In this document: piece after piece, positions 1 to 9,258 of the stretch
Position numbering within the stretch: position 1 is the first letter of the stretch
Layout of the letters: each line of letters opens with the position of its first letter
DNA from: Micromonospora parva
GTDB taxonomy: Bacteria > Actinomycetota > Actinomycetes > Mycobacteriales > Micromonosporaceae
Assembly (NCBI RefSeq): GCF_000718515.1
Contig: NZ_JNZS01000009.1
Coordinates: forward strand, 186,001-250,000
Direction of reading: 5' to 3'
DNA: 64,000 nucleotides
Program-made: the position numbers and the translations under genes
Notes under the pieces: model-generated
Databases searched by the model: none
What the model was told of the DNA's origin: nothing
Seen by the model: the letters and a program-made list of their open reading frames with translations, nothing else

Positions 1-43
1 AGCCGCCGGACGGTTCAACGTCGCGGATGCGAGGATCGCACCC

Positions 44-595
44 GTGATGGGAACGCTGAAGACGGAACCGGCCCGCGCCCGCCTCGATCTGCTCGCCCCG
101 CCGGTCGCGGAGGCCATCGCCCAGTGGCCGGCCAGCGCCCCGGTGGACGTCAACGACGTGCTGGTCGCGCCGATCGACGCCGACCTCGCCGACACCGCGG
201 CGTTCTGCGCGGCGTACGAGGTGGGGCTGGACGTGTCGGCCAACTGTGTCGTGGTGGCGGGCAAGCGTGAGGGTGTGGTCCGTTACGCGGCCTGCATCGT
301 CCTGGCCACCACCCGGGCCGACGTGAACGGCGTGGCCCGCCGGGCGTTGGACGTCCGCAAGGCGAGCTTCGCCCCGATGGCCGACGCTGTCGAGTTGACC
401 GGCATGGAGTACGGCGGCATCACCCCGATCGGGCTGCCGGCCCAGTGGCCGATCCTGGTGGACGCGCGGGTCATCGCCACACCGCACGTGATCGTCGGGT
501 CCGGCGTACGGCACAGCAAGATCGCGCTGCCGGGGCCGGCGTTGGGCGCGCTGCCCGGAGCGCAGGTGGTGGAAGGGCTGGCCAGGCCGGCCTGA
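44..595 (+). CDS. YbaK/EbsC-type aminoacyl-tRNA deacylase
   Basis: A 183-residue protein of the YbaK/ProX editing fold, which hydrolyses mischarged aminoacyl-tRNA (in characterised members Cys-tRNA(Pro) or Ala-tRNA(Pro)). The family pattern is visible in the central VVVAGKREG segment, the Lys-rich RKASFAPM region and the C-terminal GSGVRHSKIALPG, typical of the substrate pocket. Length fits the family (150-190 residues). GTG at 44 and ATG at 47 are both possible starts; GAGGA at 31-35 lies 8 and 11 nt upstream of them. Prolyl-tRNA synthetase lies 1.7 kb away at 2277-4046, which fits a role in proline charging fidelity, though the two are on opposite strands. The exact substrate is inferred. 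Confidence 0.85.
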   Translation: MMGTLKTEPARARLDLLAPPVAEAIAQWPASAPVDVNDVLVAPIDADLADTAAFCAAYEVGLDVSANCVVVAGKREGVVRYAACIVLATTRADVNGVARRALDVRKASFAPMADAVELTGMEYGGITPIGLPAQWPILVDARVIATPHVIVGSGVRHSKIALPGPALGALPGAQVVEGLARPA

Positions 596-599
596 CCAC

Positions 600-654
600 G
601 CATCGGCATCGATGTCGTTGCACGTGAAACATCGTGATCATCGATGCCGGATGC
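600..654. terminator. Imperfect bidirectional hairpin between convergent genes
   Basis: GCATCGGCATCGATG at 600-614 pairs with CATCGATGCCGGATGC at 639-654 except for one bulged base; the loop is about 24 nt. It fills the space between the convergent YbaK and DsbA-like genes. No T tract follows on either side, as is usual in high-GC actinobacteria. Confidence 0.5.
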
Positions 655-668
655 TGGCCGCTGGTGAC

Positions 669-1310
669 TCAGTGTGAGTGGGCTGCGGATTCGCGCTGCT
701 CCACCTCGGCCAGCGCGGCGAGCAACGTCTGCACCTCCTGCGCGCCGGAGACCGCGTACTTCCCGGCCAGCACGAAGGTCGGCACGCTGGTGATGCCCAG
801 GGCCTGAGCGTGGGCCAGGGCGGCGGTGACGTCGGCGACGCGTTCGTCGGAGTCGAGGAACCGGCGGGCGTCGGCCGCGTCCAGGCCGACCTCGCCGGCC
901 AGGGTGGCCAGCGCCTCCCGCGACCCGACGTCGACGCCGTGGTTGAAGTGCGCCTGGTACAGCGCCTCGACCATCTCGGCGGCCCTGCCCTGGTCGCTCG
1001 CCCAGGAGACCAGCCGGTGCGCCTCGAAGGTGTTGGCGATCACCGCGCGGTCGTAGTCGAGCCGCAGCCCGTCGGCCGCCGCGACCTGGGTCACGTGGTC
1101 GACCATCTGCCGGGCGCGCCCCGGACCGCCGAACTTGCCGGCCAACGCCTGCACCAGCGGCAGGGGCTGCGGCACCGGCGACGGGTCGAGCTGGAACGGC
1201 CGGTAGTGGACCGTCACCTCGCCCGGGTAGCTGGCGAGGGCCTCATCCAGGCGGCGCTTGCCGATGTAGCACCACGGGCAGATGACGTCCGCGTAGATCT
1301 CGATCTCCAT
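669..1310 (-). CDS. DsbA family oxidoreductase, FrnE-like
   Basis: A 213-residue thioredoxin-fold protein with the active-site motif C11-P-W-C14 right at the N terminus (YADVICPWCYIGKRR) followed by an all-alpha insertion and the cis-Pro segment ITSVPTFVL near residue 175. This arrangement is that of the cytoplasmic FrnE/DsbA-like group; no signal peptide is present. The frame stays open further upstream, but ATG at 1310 is chosen because the motif normally begins within the first 15 residues and the upstream stretch overlaps sufE. It lies 20 nt downstream of the SufE gene on the same strand, so the two are probably one transcript for thiol and Fe-S chemistry. The substrate is unknown. Confidence 0.85.
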   Translation of the reverse strand: MEIEIYADVICPWCYIGKRRLDEALASYPGEVTVHYRPFQLDPSPVPQPLPLVQALAGKFGGPGRARQMVDHVTQVAAADGLRLDYDRAVIANTFEAHRLVSWASDQGRAAEMVEALYQAHFNHGVDVGSREALATLAGEVGLDAADARRFLDSDERVADVTAALAHAQALGITSVPTFVLAGKYAVSGAQEVQTLLAALAEVEQRESAAHSH

Positions 1311-1330
1311 GACCGGTGCCAACCTCGCGG

Positions 1331-1759
1331 TCAGCCGCGTTGTTCCCGGATCTGACGCTTGAGACGACCCAGGATCGCCGTGCCGCCCCGGACCCGCAGC
1401 GGGCTGATCGCCTGCGCCAGCCCCATCCGCTGGTAGAGGTCGTCCGGTACGGCCAGCACCTGCTCGGCGCTCGCGCCGGCGAGCCCTTCGGCGAGGATCC
1501 CGGCGAACGCCCGGGTGGTGGGCGCCTCCGGCGGGCAGTCGAAGAGCGTCTCGACGGTGCCTTCCGGTGTCACCCGGGCGCGCAGGAAGAACGCCGTCTG
1601 GCACTCGGGCACCTGCTCCATGCCCTCGCGCTCCGCGGCACCCTCCGGCAGCGCCGGGATGACGTCCGCGTACTCCAGGAGCATCTCCAGCACCAGGTCG
1701 CGCGGCGCGGCCGCGAACTCGTCGACGATCTCGGCCAGTCGGGCCGGCATGTCAGCCAT
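1331..1759 (-). CDS. SufE family cysteine-desulfurase partner
   Basis: A 142-residue SufE protein, which accepts persulfide sulfur from SufS on a conserved cysteine and passes it to the SufBCD scaffold. The acceptor is Cys53 in QVPECQTAFFL, matching the VxGCQS-type loop. Other family features are the N-terminal LAEIVDEFAAAP helix and the CPPEAPTTRAFAG stretch. ATG at 1759 is supported by a TAGCCT hexamer at 1766-1771, six nt upstream, predicting a leaderless message. In many actinobacteria sufE is next to a rhodanese gene; here the rhodanese is 5.4 kb away at 7112. Confidence 0.9.
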   Translation of the reverse strand: MADMPARLAEIVDEFAAAPRDLVLEMLLEYADVIPALPEGAAEREGMEQVPECQTAFFLRARVTPEGTVETLFDCPPEAPTTRAFAGILAEGLAGASAEQVLAVPDDLYQRMGLAQAISPLRVRGGTAILGRLKRQIREQRG

Positions 1760-1765
1760 GCGTCG

Positions 1766-1771
1766 AGGCTA
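1766..1771 (-). promoter_or_regulatory. -10 element for sufE-type gene, leaderless
   Basis: TAGCCT on the minus strand, six nt before ATG 1759. The spacing places the transcription start at or next to the A of the start codon. No convincing -35 is seen. Confidence 0.45.
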
Positions 1772-1794
1772 CCGCCGTGGTGCCGGAGCCCCGG

Positions 1795-2220
1795 TCACAC
1801 AGTGGGCGACTGCTCACTGATCTCGCTGAGCGCGCTGGTGGGGTCGAGCTGCATGGCCAGGTCGCCGAGCGAGACGATCCCCACCAGCTTGCGGTCACTG
1901 TCACAGACCAGCACCCGTCGGATGCCCCGATCCCGCATGAGCGCCGCCGCCTCACCCGCCGTGCAGTGCTGCTCGATCATGACGACCTCGCGGGTCACTA
2001 TCGCACCGATGGTGGTGGCCGCCGGGGAGCTGTTCTCCGCCACGGCCCGCACCACGATGTCCCGGTCGGTGAGCATGCCGGCGAGGCTGGCGCCATCGGT
2101 GACCACCACATCACCGATGTCGGCCTCCTTCATCACCCTGGCCGCCTCGTCCAGAGTGGTCTCGGCCGGCAGGTACACCACCTGCTTGGTCATCACGTCG
2201 CTGACCCGGTAACCGGTCAT
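1795..2220 (-). CDS. Tandem CBS-domain protein
   Basis: A 141-residue protein consisting only of two CBS domains (about residues 6-60 and 72-130). The repeated pattern is DVMTKQVVYLPAETTLDEAARVM in the first and TREVVMIEQHCTAGEAAALM in the second, each followed by a GxLVG/TDGxLAGMLTDRD-type turn. Stand-alone CBS pairs usually bind adenine nucleotides and act as small regulators; the partner is unknown. GGAGG five nt upstream of ATG 2220 sets the start and argues against an in-frame upstream start at 2244. It follows proS by 56 nt on the same strand and may be cotranscribed with it. Confidence 0.85.
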   Translation of the reverse strand: MTGYRVSDVMTKQVVYLPAETTLDEAARVMKEADIGDVVVTDGASLAGMLTDRDIVVRAVAENSSPAATTIGAIVTREVVMIEQHCTAGEAAALMRDRGIRRVLVCDSDRKLVGIVSLGDLAMQLDPTSALSEISEQSPTV

Positions 2221-2276
2221 GAGAGCCTCCGAAGACGTTTCCACCGATCCGACTGCACTACCCAGTGACGCCGTGG

Positions 2277-4046
2277 CTACACCAGGCTCGCACGTTCCTG
2301 GCGTACCTCGTTGACGAGTCGATCCAGCAGACCGTCCAGCGGCAGCTCGGTGCGCTCGCCGCCGGCCCGCTCGCGCAGCTCGACGTACCCCTCGGTGAGT
2401 CGGCGGCCGACCACGACGGCCCGGGGGATGCCGATCAGCTCGGCGTCGGTGAACTTGACCCCGGCCGAGACGTGCGTGCGGTCGTCGACCAGCACCCGCA
2501 GGCCGGCCGCGGCGAGCCGCCCGCCGAGCTCCAGCGCCGCGTCGAGCTGCGGGCCCTTGCCCGCAACCACCAGGTGTACGTCACACGGCGCGATCGCCGC
2601 CGGCCAGACCAGCCCCCGGTCGTCGTGGTGCTGTTCGGCGACGGCCGCCACCGCCCGGGAGACCCCGATGCCGTAGCAGCCCATGGTCGGCCGGACCGGC
2701 TTGCCGGCCGGCCCGAGCACGTCGACAGCGAAGGCGTCGGTGAACCGGCGGCCGAGCTGGAAGATGTGCCCGATCTCGATGCCCCGCCGGATGGTCAGCT
2801 CGCCCGTCCCGCAGTCGGGGCAGGGGTCGCCGGGGCGCACGTCGGCCGCCTCGATGGTGCCGTCGGGGGTGAAGTCCCGTCCGCAGACCACGTCGGTCGC
2901 GTGCCGGCCCGGCTCGTTCGCCCCGGTCAGCCACGCCGACCCGGCCACCACCCGGGGATCGACCAGGTAACGGATGCCCAGCTTGTCGAGCAGCTGCGGC
3001 CCGATGTAGCCGCGTACCAGCTCCGGATGCTCGGCCCACTCCTCGAAGACGGTCACCTGCGCCGGGTGCAGTGCGGCACCGACCCGCTTCAGGTCGACCT
3101 CCCGGTCACCGGGCAGCCCGACCACCAGGGGCACGGCCCGTTCCGCGCCCGGCTGCCGGACGGACAGCACGACGTTCTTCAGGGTGTCGGCGGCGGTCCA
3201 GCCGTCCCGACCGCCCAACCGGCGCGCGTTGGCCAACTCCACGAGGCTGGCGATCGTCGGGGTCTCCGGGGTGTCGTGCACCTCGGCGGCCGGCTGCGCG
3301 GCCGGATCGCCGGCGGCGGGCACCCGGGTGAGGACCGCCTCGGTGTTGGCCGCGTAGTCGCAGGAGGTGCAGCCCACGAAGGTGTCCTCGCCGACCGGCG
3401 TCGCGGCCAGGAACTCCTCCGACGCCGAGCCACCCATCGCGCCGGACATCGCCTGCACCACCGTGTAGTCCAGACCCAACCGGTCGAAGATCCGCCGGTA
3501 CGCGGAGCGGTGCCGGGCGTACGCCTCGCGCAGCCCGGCCTCGTCCAGGTCGAAGGAGTACGCGTCCTTCATCAGGAACTCCCGGCCGCGCAGCAGCCCG
3601 GCCCGGGGCCGCGCCTCGTCGCGGAACTTCGTCTGCACCTGGAACAGCGTCACCGGGAAGTCCCGGTAGGAGGTGAACAGGTCCTTGACCAGCAGCGCCG
3701 CCATCTCCTCGTGGGTGGGCGCCAACAGGTGCTCGGCGCCGCGCCGGTCGGCGAGGGTGAAGATGTCGTCGCCGTACTCGGCCCACCGGCCACTCGTGCG
3801 GTACGGCTCGGCCGGCAGCAGTGCCGGGAAGTGCACCTCCTGGTCGCCGATCGCGAACAGCTCGGCGCGTACCACCTCGGTGATCCGGTCCAGCACCAGC
3901 TTGCCCAGCGGCAGCCAGGTGTAGCCGCCCGGTGCGGCCCGACGGATGTAACCGGCACGCAGCAGCAGCCGGTGACTCGGCACCTCCGCGTCGGCCGGGT
4001 CCTCGCGCAGGGTCCGCAGCAGCACTGTCGACATGCGTAGCAGCAT
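2277..4046 (-). CDS. proS: Prolyl-tRNA synthetase
   Basis: A 589-residue class II aminoacyl-tRNA synthetase that charges tRNA(Pro). It begins with the bacterial signature [19 protein letters not shown] and continues through motif 2 ([17 protein letters not shown]) to motif 3 near residue 460 ([17 protein letters not shown]). Between motifs 2 and 3, about residues 225-400, lies the bacterial INS editing domain, so this is the long bacterial type with its own Ala-tRNA(Pro) proofreading. ATG 4046 is favoured because TAGGCT at 4053-4058 ends six nt upstream, giving a leaderless message; a second ATG (MSTVLL) is five codons in. The YbaK-like gene at 44 could complement the editing function in trans. 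Confidence 0.96.
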   Translation of the reverse strand: MLLRMSTVLLRTLREDPADAEVPSHRLLLRAGYIRRAAPGGYTWLPLGKLVLDRITEVVRAELFAIGDQEVHFPALLPAEPYRTSGRWAEYGDDIFTLADRRGAEHLLAPTHEEMAALLVKDLFTSYRDFPVTLFQVQTKFRDEARPRAGLLRGREFLMKDAYSFDLDEAGLREAYARHRSAYRRIFDRLGLDYTVVQAMSGAMGGSASEEFLAATPVGEDTFVGCTSCDYAANTEAVLTRVPAAGDPAAQPAAEVHDTPETPTIASLVELANARRLGGRDGWTAADTLKNVVLSVRQPGAERAVPLVVGLPGDREVDLKRVGAALHPAQVTVFEEWAEHPELVRGYIGPQLLDKLGIRYLVDPRVVAGSAWLTGANEPGRHATDVVCGRDFTPDGTIEAADVRPGDPCPDCGTGELTIRRGIEIGHIFQLGRRFTDAFAVDVLGPAGKPVRPTMGCYGIGVSRAVAAVAEQHHDDRGLVWPAAIAPCDVHLVVAGKGPQLDAALELGGRLAAAGLRVLVDDRTHVSAGVKFTDAELIGIPRAVVVGRRLTEGYVELRERAGGERTELPLDGLLDRLVNEVRQERASLV

Positions 4047-4052
4047 CCGGGC

Positions 4053-4058
4053 AGCCTA
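4053..4058 (-). promoter_or_regulatory. -10 element for proS, leaderless
   Basis: TAGGCT on the minus strand followed by six nt and the start codon ATG 4046. No T-box or other structured leader can fit between this element and the gene. Confidence 0.45.
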
Positions 4059-4267
4059 CGGTCGATGCGTCAGGCTGAGCCATCCCGTTTCGACATCGCG
4101 GATATCGGCGGCGCAACACCCGATATCGGCGATCCGGCGTCGAATCAGGCTGCCGGGCGGCAACTGGGCAATGACCTCCGACACGTCGCGGATTCGGGGC
4201 GGCACCGGGCGATCCCGCGGTGACAGACTGGTCGCCGCAGGCAACAAGTGGCGTGAGGGAGGCGCGG

Positions 4268-5035
4268 GTGCGCTGGCGCAGTTTTGTCGCGGTCGGGGAC
4301 AGCTTCACCGAGGGCATGGACGACGCGTACCCGGACGGCACCTACCGGGGCTGGGCGGACCTGGTGGCGACCCGACTCGCCGCCGAGGCGGGCCCCGACT
4401 TCCGGTACGCCAACCTGGCCATCCGGGGCCGGCTCTTCCCCAGTGTGGTCGCCGAGCAGGTGCCCTCCGCGGTGGCGATGAAGCCGGATCTGATCAGCTT
4501 CGCGGCCGGTGGCAACGACGTGCTGCGGCGCACCTTCGACCCGGACACGCTGGTCGCCCGCTTCGACGAGGTGGTCCGGCAACTGCGCTCGGGCGGCGCT
4601 GACGTGCTCCTCTTCCGGTTCGCGGACGTGATGGCCCGGCTGCCCGGCCAACGCCTCGTCGCACCCCGGGTGCAGCTGCTCAACCAGGCGGTCGGCGAGA
4701 CCGCCGAGCGGCACGGCGCCATCATGGTCGACCTGTATGCCGACGACACCTTCCTCAACCCGATGCTCTGGAGCACCGACCGGTTGCACCTCTCCCCGGC
4801 CGGCCACCGGCGGGTCGCCGGCCAGGTGTTGAACGCCCTGGGCGTTGGTTGCGACGAGGAGTGGCTGATGGTCCCGCCGCACCCGGCACCCTCGCCGTGG
4901 CTGGCCGCCCGCGCCGCCGATCTGCGGTGGGCCGGTCAGCACCTCGCCCCGTGGGTGAAGCGGCGGTTGACCGGTCGGTCGTCCGGCGACACGGTGACGG
5001 CGAAGCGCCCGCAACTCGGCCCGCTCGTCGACTGA
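4268..5035 (+). CDS. SGNH/GDSL-family hydrolase
   Basis: A 255-residue serine esterase of the SGNH fold. Block I is FVAVGDSFTEG with nucleophile Ser12; block III is GGND with Asn83; block V is STDRLHLSPAGH with Asp171 and His174. There is no signal peptide, so it is expected in the cytoplasm. GTG 4268 is chosen because GAGGGAGG at 4255-4262 lies five nt upstream and the protein then starts just before block I as usual; an upstream GTG at 4220 has no such site. The next gene begins two nt after its stop, so they are translationally linked. Substrate unknown; lipid or acyl ester hydrolysis is the usual family role. Confidence 0.88.
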   Translation: MRWRSFVAVGDSFTEGMDDAYPDGTYRGWADLVATRLAAEAGPDFRYANLAIRGRLFPSVVAEQVPSAVAMKPDLISFAAGGNDVLRRTFDPDTLVARFDEVVRQLRSGGADVLLFRFADVMARLPGQRLVAPRVQLLNQAVGETAERHGAIMVDLYADDTFLNPMLWSTDRLHLSPAGHRRVAGQVLNALGVGCDEEWLMVPPHPAPSPWLAARAADLRWAGQHLAPWVKRRLTGRSSGDTVTAKRPQLGPLVD

Positions 5036-5037
5036 GC

Positions 5038-5484
5038 GTGCTCACCCTGCACACTGCGGCCCTGCTGTGCCGCGACCGGGACGGCGAACCGGTGCCGGAG
5101 CACGCTGTGCTGGTCAGCGGCGACCGGGTCGCGGCCGTCGGCCCGCTGGCCGAGTTGAGTGCGGCGTACGCCGGGGCCCGGGTTCGCCGTTGGCCCGGGA
5201 CGCTGGGGCCGGGTCTGCTGCACGACGGTCCGCTGCCGCCCGCACCGACCCCGCGCGAACGGGTGCACGCGCTGTTGCGTACCGGGGTGACGGCGGTCCT
5301 GGCGGAACACCTGGCCGACCCGGCGCTGCGGGCCGCCGCCGAGCGGAGCGACCTGCTGGTGCTGCCCACCGCCGTGGTGCCGACGCTGCGTCCGGACGGT
5401 CGGGCCGACCTCGCGGTGCACGGCGACGACGGCACCTGTCTGGTGACAGTGGTAGCCGGCCGGATCGTCCACCGCCGCGCCTGA
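5038..5484 (+). CDS. Imidazolonepropionase-like composite-domain protein
   Basis: A 148-residue protein that resembles only the beta-sandwich composite domain of amidohydrolases (N-terminal TLHTAALLCRDRDGEPV, then VLVSGDRVAAVGP, and a C-terminal GTCLVTVVAGRIVHRRA) without the metal-binding TIM barrel. The HxH metal motif of true amidohydrolases is absent, so it is probably not a catalytic member. GTG 5038 starts two nt after the stop of the SGNH hydrolase, which indicates coupling to that gene. An in-frame extension upstream exists but would lie inside the hydrolase gene. Function unknown. Confidence 0.7.
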   Translation: MLTLHTAALLCRDRDGEPVPEHAVLVSGDRVAAVGPLAELSAAYAGARVRRWPGTLGPGLLHDGPLPPAPTPRERVHALLRTGVTAVLAEHLADPALRAAAERSDLLVLPTAVVPTLRPDGRADLAVHGDDGTCLVTVVAGRIVHRRA

Positions 5485-5613
5485 ACAGGCGCTGACACCT
5501 CCACTGTGGAGTGCACCGATCGAATCGGGGTCGCCCGATGTCCGCCCGCCCCGATAACATCCGCTGCCCCCGCTGATCGGAAGGCGGGGACATCGGGGAA
5601 AGGTGGCTGGGGG

Positions 5614-6972
5614 ATGACCCTCATACCTGGCACGACGACATCCGCACGACCGCTCCGGGCGCTGCTGGCGACGGGGCTTTCCGTGGCGGTCGCCGCCGGG
5701 ACGCTCACGCTGACGGCCGTGCCGGCCGCAGCGAACGACGTACCGAACGCGCCTGCCATCGACGACAACCAGCCGCCGGGTGTGCCGACCGAGCTGCAGA
5801 CCTCCGGCGAACCGTGCACCACGGCGGAGCCGTACCAGTGGTGGCAGAACGACGACCTGACGCTCTCCGCCGTCCTGCACGACCCGGACATCGACGCGAA
5901 CGGCGGCACCGACCGGTTGACCACCACCTTCGCGCTCTGGCCGGTCGACGAGCCGGCGGCCCGGATCGAACGGTTCGGGTACAACGGGCGGGACGGCGAT
6001 CGGGAGAGCGGCCTCTTCGAACGGGAGGTGCTGACCCACGACCGGGTGTACGCGTGGCAGGTCCGGGCGGCGGACAGCCAGGCGACCGGCGAGTGGAGCG
6101 GCCTCTGCTACCTCCGGACCGACTTCCAGGGCCCGGAGGCCGCGCCGGTCGTCACCTCCAGTGACTTCCCGGTCGACGGTTGGCACCCGGCGTTGCCGGG
6201 ACAGTTCACCTTCGACGCGGCGGCCACACCGGACGCTGTTGGTTTCCGGTACGAGCTGCTCGGCGGCGACGGTGTCCAGGTGGTGTCGGCGGACGGGCCG
6301 GGCGGCTCGGCCACTGTCACGCTCCGCCCGGAGGCGGGGCCCAACACCCTCGTGGTGTGGAGCCTCGACGCGGCCGGGAACCGCTCGCCCGAGGCGCGGT
6401 ACGAATTCCGGGCCAGCGATGTCGCGCCGATCATCACCGGCAGACTCACCGAGATCGGTGTGCCGACCACGTTCACGGTGCAGCCGCAGATGGCCGGGGT
6501 GGTCCGATACCGGTTCCAGTTGGACGGCGACCCGGAGCAGACGGTGGAGGCGGCGGCCGACGGCACCGCCACGCTGACCGTCACCGCGACCCGGGGTGGC
6601 TACCGGACGCTCTCGGTGACCAGCGTGACCGCCGACGGCGTGACCGCGACCGCGTCGAGCAATTTCCGGCTGAGCACCGCGCCGAAGATCACCGCGACGG
6701 TCTATCAGCAGGGCGTCACCAGTGGGGGGCCGGGCGTGCCCGGGGTCTTCACCTTCACCCCGCGCCAGCCCGACGTGGTCAGCTACCGCTATCGCTTCGG
6801 CACTGTGACCAGCACCGTGGCCGCGGCGGCCGACGGCACCGCGTCGGTGACCTGGGCGCCGACGAAGGCCGGCCTGACCTCGCTCACCGTCTGGAGCATC
6901 GACGGGGACGGCACCCAGTCGGACTCGGCGTCGTTCACCTTCTTCGTCGGCAACCAGCCGCCGAGCAGCTAG
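5614..6972 (+). CDS. Secreted protein with tandem immunoglobulin-like modules
   Basis: A 452-residue exported protein. Residues 1-40 are a signal peptide with twin basic residues, an Ala/Leu core and an AVPAAAND cleavage region. The mature part has a beta-rich domain (about 50-165) followed by three related modules of about 90 residues. Each carries a VxxYRYxL/F-type strand, then AAADGTAxxTxxP and xLxVWSxDxxGxxS; this is seen best at 200-265, 285-350 and 390-450. No sortase motif, C-terminal helix or catalytic signature is present. ATG 5614 follows a GGGAAAGG purine stretch. It may be a surface adhesin or carbohydrate-binding protein; I do not recognise a characterised homologue. Confidence 0.75.
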   Translation: MTLIPGTTTSARPLRALLATGLSVAVAAGTLTLTAVPAAANDVPNAPAIDDNQPPGVPTELQTSGEPCTTAEPYQWWQNDDLTLSAVLHDPDIDANGGTDRLTTTFALWPVDEPAARIERFGYNGRDGDRESGLFEREVLTHDRVYAWQVRAADSQATGEWSGLCYLRTDFQGPEAAPVVTSSDFPVDGWHPALPGQFTFDAAATPDAVGFRYELLGGDGVQVVSADGPGGSATVTLRPEAGPNTLVVWSLDAAGNRSPEARYEFRASDVAPIITGRLTEIGVPTTFTVQPQMAGVVRYRFQLDGDPEQTVEAAADGTATLTVTATRGGYRTLSVTSVTADGVTATASSNFRLSTAPKITATVYQQGVTSGGPGVPGVFTFTPRQPDVVSYRYRFGTVTSTVAAAADGTASVTWAPTKAGLTSLTVWSIDGDGTQSDSASFTFFVGNQPPSS

Positions 6973-7098
6973 CCGGAGCAACCCGGCGGGTGGCCTCGCC
7001 GGGGCGATCGTGATCCGGCGAATGCCGACCGGCCCACCATCCCGTGCGGGGGTGGTGGGCCGGCCGGCGTTACAGCGGTCGCGGGCGGCGATCCGGCG

Positions 7099-7104
7099 TA
7101 CCTT
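7099..7104 (+). promoter_or_regulatory. -10 element for sseA-like gene, leaderless
   Basis: TACCTT followed by seven nt and ATG 7112. It supports the internal start over the upstream in-frame start at 7010. Confidence 0.4.
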
Positions 7105-7111
7105 TGGGATC

Positions 7112-8014
7112 ATGTCTGTGCCGAACGATCCCGATCCCCGCCTCCAGTCGTACGCGGACCCGCAGCGGTTGGTCACCACCGAGTGGCTGGCCGCGCATCT
7201 GGGCGACGAGGGCCTCGTCGTCGTCGAGTCCGACGAGGACGTGCTGCTCTACGAATCCGGTCACATTCCCGGTGCCGTCAAGGTTGACTGGCACCTGGAG
7301 TTGAACGACCAGGTGACCCGGGACTACCTGGACCCGAAGAGCTTCGCCGAGATGTGCGCGGCGAAGGGCATCGGCCGGGGCGACACCGTCGTCTTCTACG
7401 GCGACAACTTCAACTGGTGGGCCGCGTACGCCCTCTGGGTCTTCTCGCTCTTCGGTCACGCCGATGTGCGACTGCTCGACGGCGGTCGGCAGAAGTGGAT
7501 CGCCGAGGGACGCGAGGTGACCCGCGACAAGCCGGCCCGCCCGCGCGCCGACTACCCGGTGCCGCTGCGCGACGACGCCCCGCTGCGGGCCTTCCGTGAG
7601 CAGGTCATGGCGCACATCGCCGCCGGTCGGCCACTTGTCGACGTCCGCTCGCCGGGTGAGTACACCGGCGAGATGCTGCACATGCCGGACTACCCGCAGG
7701 AGGGTGCGTTGCGCGGTGGGCACATCCCGGGTGCGGTCAGCAAGCCGTGGAAGTCCGCCGCCAACGAGGACGGCACGTTCAAGTCCGCCGACGAGTTGAA
7801 GGCGATCTACGCCGACCAGCTCGGGCTGAGCCCCGACGACGACGTGATCGCGTACTGCCGGATCGGGGAGCGGTCCAGCCACACCTGGTTCGTGCTGCGG
7901 CACCTGTTGGGTTACCCGCAGGTGCGCAACTACGACGGCTCGTGGACCGAGTGGGGCAACCTGGTCCGGGCACCTGTGGTGAAGGGCGACCAGCCGGGCG
8001 GCCTGGCCGCCTGA
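7112..8014 (+). CDS. sseA: Two-domain rhodanese-type sulfurtransferase
   Basis: A 300-residue tandem rhodanese. The N-terminal domain (about 20-140) is inactive, and the C-terminal domain (165-290) carries active-site Cys249 in the loop CRIGERS. This loop is closer to the actinobacterial thiosulfate sulfurtransferase type (CysA/SseA) than to mercaptopyruvate enzymes (CGxGVT). HIPGAV motifs occur in both halves (51-56 and 204-209). It transfers sulfane sulfur to cyanide or a thiol acceptor in vitro; its physiological role may be sulfur supply together with the SufE protein at 1331. ATG 7112 is chosen on the TACCTT element just upstream. Confidence 0.9.
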   Translation: MSVPNDPDPRLQSYADPQRLVTTEWLAAHLGDEGLVVVESDEDVLLYESGHIPGAVKVDWHLELNDQVTRDYLDPKSFAEMCAAKGIGRGDTVVFYGDNFNWWAAYALWVFSLFGHADVRLLDGGRQKWIAEGREVTRDKPARPRADYPVPLRDDAPLRAFREQVMAHIAAGRPLVDVRSPGEYTGEMLHMPDYPQEGALRGGHIPGAVSKPWKSAANEDGTFKSADELKAIYADQLGLSPDDDVIAYCRIGERSSHTWFVLRHLLGYPQVRNYDGSWTEWGNLVRAPVVKGDQPGGLAA

Positions 8015-8022
8015 CCGGCGCG

Positions 8023-8061
8023 ACCGTCCCCGCGTGACAGTGAACGTCGCGCGGGGACGGT
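8023..8061. terminator. Perfect 12-bp hairpin terminator, bidirectional
   Basis: ACCGTCCCCGCG at 8023-8034 and CGCGGGGACGGT at 8050-8061 pair perfectly around a 15-nt loop. It sits between the convergent sulfurtransferase and propeller protein genes and is followed by GTTT on the plus strand. Confidence 0.75.
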
Positions 8062-8064
8062 GTT

Positions 8065-9258
8065 TCAGCCGGCCAGTGCGATCGGACCGCGCAGGTCGCG
8101 AACGATGCCGGTGATCTCGCCGGTCTCCGGGTACCAGCGGGCCAGGGCGGCCGGTTCCAGTCGGAGCAGCACCGCGCCCCTGCCGTCCCAGCCCAGGACC
8201 TCACAGCAGCCCTTGGCGCGATCCCGGCCGAGGTCGAGCAGGTGGACTACGGCGCCGGTCCGTGCGTCCAACACCGCCGCCCCCTCGGCACCGTTGATCT
8301 CGCTGCTGGTGATCCAGGCCGCCCGGGCCAGCCGTTCACCGTGCAACCAGCCTCGGCCGTAGAACTCGTTGACCTGGTAGGGCGAGGGCAGCTGCGAGGC
8401 GTTGACCGGCTGCTCGGAGCGGAGTTCGCCCTCCCGGGCGGTCCGGCTGCGCAGCATCAGGCTGGTCCCCTCGCCGTAGGTCTCGATCAACGGGGCCTCC
8501 CGGCCGGCGTCCGGGTCGGGTGCGATCAACTCCCAGGTCGACACGTCGATGATGCTGGCCGCCCCGGTGACCCGGTCCACCGCGTACGTCCGGTCGTCGC
8601 CGCCGACCAGCACCCGGTCGTGCGCCCACACCACCAGCTCCAGGTAGCCGTCGAGCGGTATCCGGCGGACGGCGGCCGTGCTGAGGTCGATCAGGACCAG
8701 CTCTTTGGTCTGCGCGAACGCGGCCTGCCGGCCGTCCGGCGACAGCACTCCCGGCTTCAGCGCGCCCGCCTCGTTGCCGCTCGCGTCGCGGGTCGGTGCC
8801 AACGTCACCACGTCGAGGCTGCGCACCACGCCGTCGTTGCCGAGCACCCGGACCGGGCCGTCCGCGCGATTTTCCTCGTCCACCGGCTGGAACAGCGCCA
8901 CTGCCCGCTGGACCGGTCGCTCGGAGAGCGGCACCGTCGCCGGAGCGCCGAGCCGGGCCAACGGATCGGGCGGGAAGGTCAGCTCGGCGGGCGGCTTCTG
9001 CACCGGACCCGCGTGGGAGGGGTCGACGGTCGGGGTCACCGTCGGACCCACCGGTGGGACCGGCGCGGGATCGGCGGGCGGTCGCAGCGCCGCCACCGTG
9101 CCGCCACCGACCAGCACCACGGCCAGGGCGACCACCGCGACGGCCCGCCGGGTGCGCCGGGTACGCCGAGCCCGCTCCCATCCGGCGGCGGCCGGCTGGC
9201 TGGGCAGCACGTCCTCGACGCTGACGGTCAGCAGTCGGCGCAGCTCCTGCTCGTTCAC
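8065..9258 (-). CDS. Membrane-anchored propeller-like protein paired with SigE-family sigma factor
   Basis: A 397-residue protein with a short cytoplasmic N terminus (NEQELRRLLTVSVEDVLP), a basic patch, one membrane helix at about 38-58 (AVAVVALAVVLVGGGTVAAL), a Pro-rich linker, and an extracytoplasmic domain with WD40/TolB-like strands such as LSPDGRQAAFAQ and VLDARTGAVVHLLDLG. The topology is that of an anti-sigma or sensor partner, but no zinc-binding HxxxCxxC anti-sigma motif is seen. Its GTG start overlaps the stop of the sigma gene by 4 nt (GTGA), so the two are translated together. An anti-sigma role is inferred only from this linkage; a second such pair starts at 63304. Confidence 0.75.
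   Translation of the reverse strand: MNEQELRRLLTVSVEDVLPSQPAAAGWERARRTRRTRRAVAVVALAVVLVGGGTVAALRPPADPAPVPPVGPTVTPTVDPSHAGPVQKPPAELTFPPDPLARLGAPATVPLSERPVQRAVALFQPVDEENRADGPVRVLGNDGVVRSLDVVTLAPTRDASGNEAGALKPGVLSPDGRQAAFAQTKELVLIDLSTAAVRRIPLDGYLELVVWAHDRVLVGGDDRTYAVDRVTGAASIIDVSTWELIAPDPDAGREAPLIETYGEGTSLMLRSRTAREGELRSEQPVNASQLPSPYQVNEFYGRGWLHGERLARAAWITSSEINGAEGAAVLDARTGAVVHLLDLGRDRAKGCCEVLGWDGRGAVLLRLEPAALARWYPETGEITGIVRDLRGPIALAG

Noticed and set aside
4059..4267. T-box or other leader for proS
   Set aside because: The -10 hexamer ends six nt before the proS start, leaving no room for a leader RNA, and no T-box sequence is seen.
5038..5484. Complete amidohydrolase gene
   Set aside because: There is no HxH metal site or TIM barrel; only the small composite domain is present.
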